Of a stretch of 6,702 bases of DNA, positions 1 to 5,759 are shown in pieces. Origin of the DNA: Candidatus Omnitrophota bacterium (GTDB lineage: Bacteria > Ratteibacteria > UBA8468 > B48-G9 > DTJG01); assembly GCA_023485205.1 (NCBI GenBank), contig JAMCZX010000023.1:1-6702 (forward strand). The letters run 5' to 3'. Position 1 is the first letter of the stretch. Each line of letters opens with the position of its first letter. The notes below the pieces were generated by a model. That model was not told the origin of the DNA and searched no databases. It worked only from the letters and a program-made list of their open reading frames with translations. A program made the position numbers and the translations under genes.

Positions 1-507
1 CTGGCAGTTTGTGGAATTGCAATATCTTTTGGTATTTCTTCATCTATAATTCAGAAAACTATTGAAGAATTTATTCCTGTTTCACATAGAATTGAAACAA
101 TCGCAGAAAAAGAAGGTATTATTTATATAGATGATTCCAAGGCAACAAATATTGATGCAGTAAAAAGAGCCTTAGAAAGTTTTTCTTCAAAGAAAAATAT
201 TATTCTTATAATGGGAGGCAAAGATAAAGGTTTTTCTTTTATGCCCTTAACAAGCCTTATATCTGAAAAGGTAAAATATCTTGTGCTTCTTGGTCAGACT
301 GCAGAAAGGATAAAAGACCAATTAAAAGAAAGTAATGTTCCTCAAAAAATTGTCAAAACCATGGAAGAAGCAGTTGTATTATCTTCACAAATAGGGCAAA
401 AAGGTGATATAGTTCTTCTTTCTCCGGGATGTTCATCTTTTGATATGTTTAAAAATTACCAGGAGCGTGGAGATGTCTTCAAAAGAGTGGTCCAATCTTT
501 ATTATAA
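1..507 (+). CDS. murD: UDP-N-acetylmuramoylalanine--D-glutamate ligase, C-terminal part (5' end outside window)
   Basis: The reading frame is open from the first base, and 168 residues are visible before the TAA stop. MurD is the cytoplasmic ATP-dependent ligase that adds D-glutamate to UDP-MurNAc-L-alanine in peptidoglycan precursor synthesis. What is visible is the end of the central ATPase domain and the C-terminal Mur ligase domain. Landmarks are HRIE (visible residues 29-32), DDSKATN (44-50, the conserved Lys/Thr/Asn substrate-binding segment), the GGKDKG glycine-rich loop (72-77) and LLSPGCSSFDMF followed by NYQERGDVF near the C-terminus. The last group is the standard MurD ending; the usual LSPACAS is LSPGCSS here. 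The order murD-ftsW with an overlap is typical of the dcw cluster and supports the call. The N-terminal UDP-binding domain is lost only because the window starts inside the gene. Confidence 0.95.
   Translation: MAVCGIAISFGISSSIIQKTIEEFIPVSHRIETIAEKEGIIYIDDSKATNIDAVKRALESFSSKKNIILIMGGKDKGFSFMPLTSLISEKVKYLVLLGQTAERIKDQLKESNVPQKIVKTMEEAVVLSSQIGQKGDIVLLSPGCSSFDMFKNYQERGDVFKRVVQSLL
461..465 (+). promoter_or_regulatory. Ribosome binding site of ftsW, inside murD
   Basis: AGGAG lies 7 nt before the ATG at 473 and within the murD coding region. It decides the ftsW start. The alternative TTG at 440 in the same frame has no purine-rich stretch at a suitable distance and would add 11 residues without family likeness. 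Confidence 0.75.
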
Positions 508-1600
508 GTGTCTTATTATATGTGTAACTTTATGGGTTTGGGGAATGGTGATGGTTTTAAGTTCTTCTACTCCCTCAGGCATACAAAATACAGGTAATGC
601 TTTTTATTATTTTGAAAAGCAGTCTATATTTTTTTTTCTTGGATTGGGTTTATTTATGTTTTTTAAAAATTTTCCATATCAAAAACTAAAAAAGTTTGCC
701 AAACCGTTTGTTATTCTTTCATTTTTTCTACTTGTTGGTGTTATTGTTTTAGGCCATATAGTAAAAGGAGCAAGAAGAGATATAGGATTTGGACCTTTGG
801 AATTTCAACCTTCAGAATTAGCAAAGGTGGCATTTATAATATATCTTGCAGATTTTTTTTCAAGGAAATACGGTAAAAAAATGGTTTTAAAAGATTTTAC
901 CGCACCTTTAATTGTTCTGGTTTTTATGATGCTTCTGTTAATAAAAGAACCTGATTTTGGAAGTACTGTCCTTATTTTTCTTTATGCAGTAGGGCTATTA
1001 TTCCTTGCTGGAATGAATTTAAAAATCATATTTGGTTTTATAGGTTCATTTATTCCTATAGCAGTTGTGCTGGTGGCTATGGCACCGTATAGAATGAAAA
1101 GAATAATAGGGTTTTTGCATCCAAACCAGCATCCTTATGGTATAGGATATCAGATTATTCAATCTCTTATTTCTTTGGGTTCAGGAGGGATTTTTGGCGT
1201 GGGAATTGGAAATGGGAAACAAAAACTTGCATTTTTACCTGAGTCATATAAAGATTATGTTTTTGCAATTATTGGTGAAGAGACAGGACTTATTGGTACT
1301 ATAGGAGTAATAGCCCTTTTTACTGTATTGGTTTTAATATGTTTATATGTTTCAAGAAAAACAAAGGACCCATTTGGGAAATATCTTGCAAGCGGGATAG
1401 GTCTATATTTTGGATGCCAGGTATTACTTAATATAGGTGTTGTGATAGATATATTACCTTCAAAAGGTACCACACTGCCTTTTTTCAGTTATGGTGGGTC
1501 TTCTTTGGTAATGAGCATGGCAACACTTGGCATTCTTTTTAGTATCATAAAAGGTTTAAGGACAGAAGAAGAAATTCCTATTATTTCCTCTCCTTTATAA
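473..1600 (+). CDS. ftsW: FtsW, SEDS-family septal peptidoglycan polymerase
   Basis: A 375-residue multi-pass membrane protein of the SEDS family (FtsW/RodA/SpoVE). It polymerises lipid II into glycan strands at the division septum, working with a class B penicillin-binding protein. Family landmarks are all present: the first membrane helix ending in VMVLSSS (about 25-32), FQPSELAK (111-118), KEPDFGST (158-165), HPYGIGYQ with the GSGGIFGVGIG loop (220-246), LPESYKDYVFAIIGEE (255-270) and the C-terminal LPFFSYGGSSL (335-345). Asp261 matches the Asp proposed as catalytic in E. coli FtsW (D297). About ten hydrophobic segments are seen, and length is normal. FtsW is favoured over RodA by the murD neighbour and by the LPE-x3-D-x-x-F form of the catalytic loop. 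The gene overlaps murD by 35 nt, so the two are probably co-transcribed and translationally coupled. murG, the usual next gene, is missing. Confidence 0.95.
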   Translation: MSSKEWSNLYYKCLIICVTLWVWGMVMVLSSSTPSGIQNTGNAFYYFEKQSIFFFLGLGLFMFFKNFPYQKLKKFAKPFVILSFFLLVGVIVLGHIVKGARRDIGFGPLEFQPSELAKVAFIIYLADFFSRKYGKKMVLKDFTAPLIVLVFMMLLLIKEPDFGSTVLIFLYAVGLLFLAGMNLKIIFGFIGSFIPIAVVLVAMAPYRMKRIIGFLHPNQHPYGIGYQIIQSLISLGSGGIFGVGIGNGKQKLAFLPESYKDYVFAIIGEETGLIGTIGVIALFTVLVLICLYVSRKTKDPFGKYLASGIGLYFGCQVLLNIGVVIDILPSKGTTLPFFSYGGSSLVMSMATLGILFSIIKGLRTEEEIPIISSPL

Positions 1601-1618
1601 TTTTTTTAGATATTTAGT

Positions 1619-2701
1619 TTATATTTTATTTACTAATTCCCATAATTTTTCCATATAATATAGATAATTTGAATATGGTACATCAGGTGGAAGACTATGG
1701 TCAGGCCCAGCAATATAACCTCCTTTTTTTATAAGAGGTTCAACCCTTTTAAGTTCCAAATCAATAGCTTGTTTACTTATTGCAAGAGCTCTTTTATCAA
1801 TTCCATTCCAGATTCTTAATTTTTTACCATATTCTTTTCTGACTTTATTTACATCCATACCACACTGAACTTCAAATGGATAAAGGGTATTTATACCTGC
1901 ATCAAGCCATATAGGAATTAATGAAGACATATTTCCATCACTATCAAGAGAAATAAATTTAACCCCTTTTGAATAAAGAAAATCCACAACTTTTTTATAT
2001 CTTGGAAAAGCAAATTTTCTGAATATTTGAGGTCCGACCAGTGGCCCTGTTTTAAATGCCATATCTTCCCAAAATCCAAATACATCAATATCTGTATATG
2101 TTAAGATTTTATCCATCATTGAAATAAGAAAATCAGCTAAATCATCCATTATTTCTTCTACCCATAAAGGGTCATCATAAAAAAGCATACAGGCTTTCTC
2201 AACGCCTACAAGTGCCCGTAATCCTCCAAAGAATCCTCCATGTCTATCTGCAATAATAATAAATGGATGTTCTCTGTTTTTAAATGAAGAAAGTTTTTCT
2301 TTGTAATCAGGACCAATTCTTGATGATAAATCAGGCTGCATTTTTTCTTTCATAAATTTTCTATATTCCTGTCTTGTTTCAATGGGGAATCTTATAAATT
2401 GCGGCATTGAAGAATCCGGATTATCTTTTTTTTCCCGCATAGTTATTCCTTCTTCATTAATATATACTATTGTGTTTTCATCCTCAGATATAATTTTTTT
2501 TTCAAATGGAGGATTGGGATAAAACCACCTACCATACCAATCCCACTTATCTGTTTTAGGGAATTTTGGAGGATTATTAGGGTCAAATCCTTCTTTTTTC
2601 CATCTTTCAATTGTTTCATTCCATCCTCCTGGAGAAAGATAAACACTTCTATCAACAGATTTATAATTCATTATATTACAAAATCTTTCTTTATCAGTCA
2701 T
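1619..2701 (-). CDS. Uroporphyrinogen decarboxylase (URO-D) superfamily protein, not HemE
   Basis: A 360-residue cytoplasmic protein with the TIM-barrel signatures of the UROD/methylcobamide:CoM methyltransferase superfamily. Recognisable blocks are an early GGWNET...GF segment (25-39), FGFWEDMAFKTGPLVGP (208-224), LDSDGN followed by LIPIWLDAGINTLYPFE (252-277), GMDV with the IWNGIDKRAL strand (281-306) and GGYIAGPDHSLPPDVPYSNY (327-346). True HemE would carry an N-terminal R-P-x-W-x-M-R-Q-A-G-R motif; it is absent, so haem synthesis is unlikely. Against MtaA/MtbA-type methyltransferases, the L-H-x-C-G-N motif aligns with L-D-S-D-G-N, and the third Cys aligns with His335, so a metal site could be kept with different ligands. 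The substrate is unknown. The ATG at 2701 is preceded by AGGA six nt upstream. The gene is monocistronic here, convergent with ftsW and divergent from the stress operon. Family call is firm, function is not. Confidence 0.85.
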   Translation of the reverse strand: MTDKERFCNIMNYKSVDRSVYLSPGGWNETIERWKKEGFDPNNPPKFPKTDKWDWYGRWFYPNPPFEKKIISEDENTIVYINEEGITMREKKDNPDSSMPQFIRFPIETRQEYRKFMKEKMQPDLSSRIGPDYKEKLSSFKNREHPFIIIADRHGGFFGGLRALVGVEKACMLFYDDPLWVEEIMDDLADFLISMMDKILTYTDIDVFGFWEDMAFKTGPLVGPQIFRKFAFPRYKKVVDFLYSKGVKFISLDSDGNMSSLIPIWLDAGINTLYPFEVQCGMDVNKVRKEYGKKLRIWNGIDKRALAISKQAIDLELKRVEPLIKKGGYIAGPDHSLPPDVPYSNYLYYMEKLWELVNKI

Positions 2702-2723
2702 TTTTTGTCCTATGTTTATTTAT

Positions 2724-2752
2724 ATTATAAAAATATACAATTAATTCTGCAA
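2724..2752 (-). promoter_or_regulatory. Putative sigma70-type promoter of the UROD-like gene
   Basis: Read on the minus strand, TTGCAG (2752-2747) and a perfect TATAAT (2729-2724) are separated by 17 bp. The -35 box matches the consensus at three of six bases. Transcription would start near 2717, leaving a leader of about 15 nt before the ATG at 2701, with AGGA at 2711-2708. AT-rich DNA yields chance TATAAT boxes, so this rests mainly on spacing and position. Confidence 0.5.
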
Positions 2753-2769
2753 ATTTAATATATTAAATT
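2752..2769. repeat. 18-bp perfect palindrome between divergent genes
   Basis: AATTTAATATATTAAATT is a perfect inverted repeat with no spacer, centred between 2760 and 2761. It touches the -35 box of the minus-strand promoter and lies 52 bp before the -35 box of the plus-strand promoter. This is where an operator for a dimeric regulator could sit. It does not fit the 7-1-7 PerR/Fur box as I know it. Because the region is almost pure A/T, chance occurrence is a real alternative. Confidence 0.4.
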
Positions 2770-2810
2770 AAATATACAGTACTAAAAATTATTTTATTTT
2801 TTTTATTTAT

Positions 2811-2827
2811 TTTACAACTCTTTACAA
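2811..2827 (+). repeat. Short direct repeat TTTACAA, 10 bp apart, overlapping the operon -35 box
   Basis: TTTACAA occurs at 2811-2817 and again at 2821-2827, exactly 10 bp (about one helical turn) apart. The second copy contains the proposed -35 box of the plus-strand promoter. It could be a spare -35 box or a small activator site. The unit is short and A/T-rich, so support is weak. Confidence 0.3.
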
Positions 2828-2850
2828 ATAATAAAAATTAAAGGTATAAT
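2821..2850 (+). promoter_or_regulatory. Putative sigma70-type promoter of the five-gene stress operon
   Basis: TTTACA (2821-2826, five of six consensus bases) and a perfect TATAAT (2845-2850) are separated by 18 bp. Transcription would begin near 2857, about 30 nt before the ATG at 2887, with the strong AAAGGAG ribosome site in between. No comparable promoter was seen in the short gaps further down, so this promoter may drive all genes to 5756. Confidence 0.6.
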
Positions 2851-2886
2851 TAAAAATAAGAGTGATTAAAAAAGGAGATGATAAAA

Positions 2887-3012
2887 ATGTGTAAAACATG
2901 CGGATGCACTCCCTGTAAATGCGGAAGAAAAATAGTTAAAGGCGTTTGTGAAAAATGTGGGAAAGAGTATGATAAATGTACATGTGAAAAAACAAAATCA
3001 GAAGTAAAATGA
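2887..3012 (+). CDS. 41-residue Cys-rich peptide, metallothionein-like
   Basis: A short gene with a strong ribosome site: AAAGGAG at 2871-2877, 9 nt before the ATG. The 41-residue product has nine Cys, at positions 2, 5, 7, 10, 12, 21, 24, 31 and 33, and is lysine-rich with no hydrophobic stretch, so it should be cytoplasmic. Residues 5-12 read CGCTPCKC, the C-x-C-x-x-C-x-C pattern of bacterial metallothioneins (SmtA/BmtA). A later Cys pair (CEKCG, 21-25) and a terminal C-x-C (31-33) complete a nine-Cys layout like that of SmtA, in a shorter chain without His. The likely role is binding or buffering soft metals (Zn, Cu, Cd) or iron. CEKCGKEYD also resembles a rubredoxin knuckle, so an electron-transfer or zinc-ribbon role is possible. 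It is first in the stress operon, 7 nt before the next gene. That it is a gene is well supported; the function is inference. Confidence 0.75.
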   Translation: MCKTCGCTPCKCGRKIVKGVCEKCGKEYDKCTCEKTKSEVK

Positions 3013-3019
3013 TAAAAAT

Positions 3020-3358
3020 ATGCTTAAGATTAAAAATGTCAGGGATTCAAAAACCAAAGAAGATGGTTTTAGAATTTTAATTGATAGACTCTGGCCTCGT
3101 GGAATTACAAAACAAAAAGCCGCTATAGATTTATGGCTTAAAGATATTGCCCCAAGTAATGAGTTGAGAAAATGGTATTCTCATGATGAAACAAAATGGG
3201 AAGAATTTAAAAAACGGTATTTTGAAGAATTAAAAGACAAAAAAGATTTACTGAAAATAATATTAGACAAAGAAAACCAAACCAGTGTAACATTAATTTT
3301 TGATTCTAAAAGCAAACTTAATAATGCAAAAGCCCTTATAGAATATATAAAAAAATAA
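3020..3358 (+). CDS. DUF488 family protein (YeaO-like)
   Basis: A 112-residue cytoplasmic protein, full length for the family. Diagnostic blocks are [14 protein letters not shown] (18-31), the [13 protein letters not shown] segment (44-56), W60 and F63 with KRYFEEL (65-71), and a C-terminal TLIF strand followed by NNAKAL (91-106). These match the E. coli YeaO / DUF488 pattern of an LVDRLWPRG motif followed by APSTELRKWFGHD. In most relatives the strand near the end reads LLYAAKD or similar; here it is IFDSKS. The biochemical function of this family is, to my knowledge, not established. The gene starts 7 nt after the stop of the Cys-rich peptide and has no convincing ribosome site of its own, so its translation may be coupled to that peptide. 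Its place in an oxygen/metal stress operon suggests a redox or stress role, but that is context only. Confidence 0.88.
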   Translation: MLKIKNVRDSKTKEDGFRILIDRLWPRGITKQKAAIDLWLKDIAPSNELRKWYSHDETKWEEFKKRYFEELKDKKDLLKIILDKENQTSVTLIFDSKSKLNNAKALIEYIKK

Positions 3359-3381
3359 CTTTAGAATAAAAAGGGGATTTT

Positions 3382-3909
3382 ATGGAACAAATAAAAAATC
3401 CGTATGAATTTTCTTTAAATTTTGAAATTGAAGGTGTAAATTTATATCTGAAACTTGCCAGGGAAACCAAAAACATTTTAGGGAAACGTCTTTTTTATAC
3501 ATTAGCCAGGCAGGAAATTGAACATGCTCAAAGATTTGATGAAATTTATACTTTGATTTTAGAGAAAAAAAATATTAAAGAAATAAAATTTGAAAATAGT
3601 AATATAAATAAAGTGGAAGATGAAATTAAATTATTTTTTACTAATGTTAAAAAATTTTCTCTTAAGGATAATGTAGAAGATACTTCTTCTTATGATCTTG
3701 CTATGGAAATGGAGGAAAAAACAATTAAGGTGTATACTGATTTTCTACAACAATCCGGCAAAGAAGAAGAAAAAGATTTCTTCCGACAGTTATTAAAAGA
3801 AGAAAACAAACATTTAGAGGCTCTTAAAAATGTTTATTCTTATCTAAAATCCAGTGGAGATTGGTTTAAAGAAGATGAAAGTAAAATATGGAATTGGATG
3901 AATATATAA
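3382..3909 (+). CDS. Ferritin-like diiron protein (rubrerythrin-type, no rubredoxin domain)
   Basis: A 175-residue four-helix-bundle protein. The diiron ligand pattern of rubrerythrin-like proteins is visible on each helix: Glu15 with Tyr22 seven residues on (helix 1), E45-x-x-H48 (helix 2), Glu111 with Tyr118 in a repeat of the helix-1 pattern (helix 3) and E141-x-x-H144 (helix 4). The two halves thus show the internal duplication of the family. A loop of about 40 polar residues joins helices 2 and 3. The tail SGDWFKEDE resembles the ending of stand-alone rubrerythrin-like domains. There is no C-terminal C-x-x-C rubredoxin domain, so a separate electron donor would be needed. The expected role is peroxide reduction or iron handling in the cytoplasm. 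AAGGGG at 3371-3376 precedes the ATG by 5 nt. It lies 23 nt after the DUF488 gene and 32 nt before wrbA, in one operon. The precise subfamily is not settled. Confidence 0.85.
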   Translation: MEQIKNPYEFSLNFEIEGVNLYLKLARETKNILGKRLFYTLARQEIEHAQRFDEIYTLILEKKNIKEIKFENSNINKVEDEIKLFFTNVKKFSLKDNVEDTSSYDLAMEMEEKTIKVYTDFLQQSGKEEEKDFFRQLLKEENKHLEALKNVYSYLKSSGDWFKEDESKIWNWMNI

Positions 3910-3941
3910 AAAATTGATTTTTTTTAAAAAGGAGAAAAATT

Positions 3942-4553
3942 ATGGCCAAAACAAAAGTTCTTGTGCTTTATTATAGTATGTATGGAAATATTTTTACAAT
4001 GGCAAATGAAATAGTAAAAGGGATAAAACAGGTTAATGATGCTGAACCTGTTTTAAAACAGGTTCCGGACCTTCTACCTGAAGAAATAATACAAAACAAT
4101 TTAGCAATAAAACAAGCAAAAGATATGCAAAAAGATGTTCCAATAGCGAAAGTATCTGACTTAAGAGATTGTGATGGTTTGATAATAGGAACTCCTACCA
4201 GATATGGCAATATGTGTGCTCAGGTAAAAAATTTTCTTGATCAGACAGGAAAAATTTGGGAAGAAGGTGTGCTTATAGGTAAACCCGCAGGCATTTTTAC
4301 TTCTACAGCAACACTTCATGGTGGACAGGAAACAACAATAATATCTACAATGATTCCACTTTTTCATCATGGAATGATAATAGTGGGTGTGCCTTATAGT
4401 GTAAAAGAACTTTTTACTACCAAAACAGGTGGGACACCTTACGGTCCCAGTCATGTTTCTGGATTAGGTCTTAACCCATTAAGTGAAGAAGAAATATACA
4501 TTTCAAAATTTTTAGGTAAAAGAGTTGCTGAAATAGCAATAAAACTAAAATAA
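3942..4553 (+). CDS. wrbA: NAD(P)H:quinone oxidoreductase, WrbA type
   Basis: A 203-residue flavodoxin-fold protein, normal length for WrbA. These FMN enzymes form tetramers in the cytoplasm and reduce quinones by two electrons using NAD(P)H, avoiding semiquinone radicals. The N-terminus KVLVLYYSMYGN (5-16) with TMA (19-21) is the FMN phosphate loop. GTPTRYGNM (83-91), FLDQTG with a following W (98-106), FTSTATLHGGQETT (119-132), FHHGMIIVG (141-149) and GGTPYGPS (163-170) are the diagnostic WrbA blocks that ordinary flavodoxins lack. AAAGGAG at 3928-3934, 7 nt before the ATG, gives a strong start. The gene sits between the ferritin-like protein and the flavodiiron protein, fitting an oxidative-stress role. 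The call is firm; the physiological quinone in this organism is unknown. Confidence 0.95.
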   Translation: MAKTKVLVLYYSMYGNIFTMANEIVKGIKQVNDAEPVLKQVPDLLPEEIIQNNLAIKQAKDMQKDVPIAKVSDLRDCDGLIIGTPTRYGNMCAQVKNFLDQTGKIWEEGVLIGKPAGIFTSTATLHGGQETTIISTMIPLFHHGMIIVGVPYSVKELFTTKTGGTPYGPSHVSGLGLNPLSEEEIYISKFLGKRVAEIAIKLK

Positions 4554-4574
4554 GACTAAAGAAGATAAAAAAAC

Positions 4575-5756
4575 ATGGAAATTACAAAAAATATTTATTC
4601 TGTTGGAGTTGTAGATTGGAATTTAATAGATTTTCATGGATATGAAACTCCTTATGGTTCTACATATAACGCATATCTAATAATTGACAATAAAATTACA
4701 CTTATTGATACAGTAAAAAATTCTTCTGGATTTTTTAATCAAATGATAGAAAATATTTCTTCTATTATACCGATTGAAAAAATAGATTATGTTATTTCCA
4801 ATCATGCTGAAAGGGACCATTCTGGTGGAGTTTTAGACCTTATGAAACAATTACCTGATGCTATTTTTCTTTGTTCTCCCCATGGAAAAGACAATCTGGA
4901 AAAACAGAGAATTTTACCTTTAAAATATAAAGTCGTTGAAAATATGGAAGAACTATCAATTGGAGCAAGAACGCTAAAATTTTTTCATACCCCGCTTGTT
5001 CATTGGCCGGATTCTATGATGACATATCTTAATGAAGACAAAATTCTTTTTTCCAATGATGGTTTTGGTCAGCACTATGGAAGAAGTTATGTGTATGTTG
5101 ATGAAGCAGGAATAAATATTATTTTAAAAGAATCTGCCAAATATTATGCCAATATCTTAACCCCTTATGGTTCTTCTACTTTAAAGGCATTAAATATATT
5201 AAAAGATTTAGAAATTCAAATGATTGCTCCTGCCCATGGTTTAATATGGAGAAATAAACAGGATATAAAAACTATTATTGAACACTATACAAGATGGGCA
5301 AATAATGTTGTTGGGGATAAAACACTAATAATTTATGATACAATGTGGGGTTCTACAGAAATTTTAGCAAATATATGTTATCAACAATTATCTTTGGCTG
5401 GAATAAAAACTGAAATGTTTAATGTGTCCAAAAGAGATGTTTCAGATATTGTTACAGAAATTTTAGATTCTAAATTTGTTATTTTTGCTTCTCCGATACT
5501 TCATAATCAGATACTTCCTACAATGGGAAAGCTTCTTGTTTATTTATCCGGGCTTAGATTTTTAAATAGAAAAGCATGGAGTATTGGTTCTTATGGCTGG
5601 GCAAAAAATTCATTCAATAAGTTTGAGGAATTTATTAAGAATGCTGCTTTTGATTTAGTCTCTTCAGGATTTTATATTAAATTCAAACCAACAGAAAAAG
5701 AAATAGAAGACCTGAAAAAGAAATTAAAAGAAGAAATAATGCCTCTTATTTTATAG
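4575..5756 (+). CDS. fprA: FprA-type (class A) flavodiiron protein, oxygen/nitric oxide reductase
   Basis: A 393-residue cytoplasmic protein with the two-domain layout of class A flavodiiron proteins. The N-terminal metallo-beta-lactamase-like domain (about 1-245) carries all diiron ligands: His77, Glu79 and Asp81 in HAERDH, His143 in HWPDSM, Asp162 in NDGFGQH and His221 in APAHG. The C-terminal flavodoxin domain (about 250-393) has the FMN loop YDTMWGST (254-261) and GSYGWA (338-343). The enzyme reduces O2 to water, or NO to N2O, protecting anaerobes. No extra C-terminal rubredoxin or flavin-reductase domain is fused, so it needs an external donor, usually rubredoxin, which is not in the window. 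The usual SPTxxN FMN-site motif reads SPILHN (306-311). Start: ATG 21 nt after the wrbA stop, preceded by a weak AAAGAAG. It is the last gene of the operon and ends 3 bp from the stop of convergent uvrC. Confidence 0.93.
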   Translation: MEITKNIYSVGVVDWNLIDFHGYETPYGSTYNAYLIIDNKITLIDTVKNSSGFFNQMIENISSIIPIEKIDYVISNHAERDHSGGVLDLMKQLPDAIFLCSPHGKDNLEKQRILPLKYKVVENMEELSIGARTLKFFHTPLVHWPDSMMTYLNEDKILFSNDGFGQHYGRSYVYVDEAGINIILKESAKYYANILTPYGSSTLKALNILKDLEIQMIAPAHGLIWRNKQDIKTIIEHYTRWANNVVGDKTLIIYDTMWGSTEILANICYQQLSLAGIKTEMFNVSKRDVSDIVTEILDSKFVIFASPILHNQILPTMGKLLVYLSGLRFLNRKAWSIGSYGWAKNSFNKFEEFIKNAAFDLVSSGFYIKFKPTEKEIEDLKKKLKEEIMPLIL

Positions 5757-5759
5757 ATA

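Noticed and set aside
440..472. TTG at 440 as the start of ftsW
   Set aside because: It has no ribosome site, adds residues without family likeness, and the ATG at 473 has AGGAG at the right distance.
629..637. T9 run in ftsW and a similar run in the UROD-like gene (2494-2502) as frameshift or slippage sites
   Set aside because: Both genes stay in one frame with intact motifs on each side, and such runs are expected in DNA this AT-rich.
1255..1473. Minus-strand open frame inside ftsW, and similar ones at 2467-2655, 3971-4210 and 4161-4454
   Set aside because: They lie fully within well-recognised genes, have no ribosome site or family likeness, and read as shadow frames of the real genes.
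1619..2701. Annotation of the UROD-like gene as hemE
   Set aside because: The N-terminal arginine-rich motif that binds uroporphyrinogen carboxylates is absent, the middle and C-terminal motifs belong to a different branch of the superfamily, and no other haem gene is nearby.
2887..3012. Calling the Cys-rich peptide a rubredoxin
   Set aside because: It has two C-x-x-C-G elements, but it is shorter than rubredoxin, the spacing between them is too small, conserved aromatic residues are missing, and five extra Cys form C-x-C patterns. Kept only as a rival idea.
3909..3930. Possible intrinsic terminator between the ferritin-like gene and wrbA
   Set aside because: The A-run and T-run around TTGA could pair only through A-U pairs, with no GC stem, and transcription is expected to continue into wrbA.
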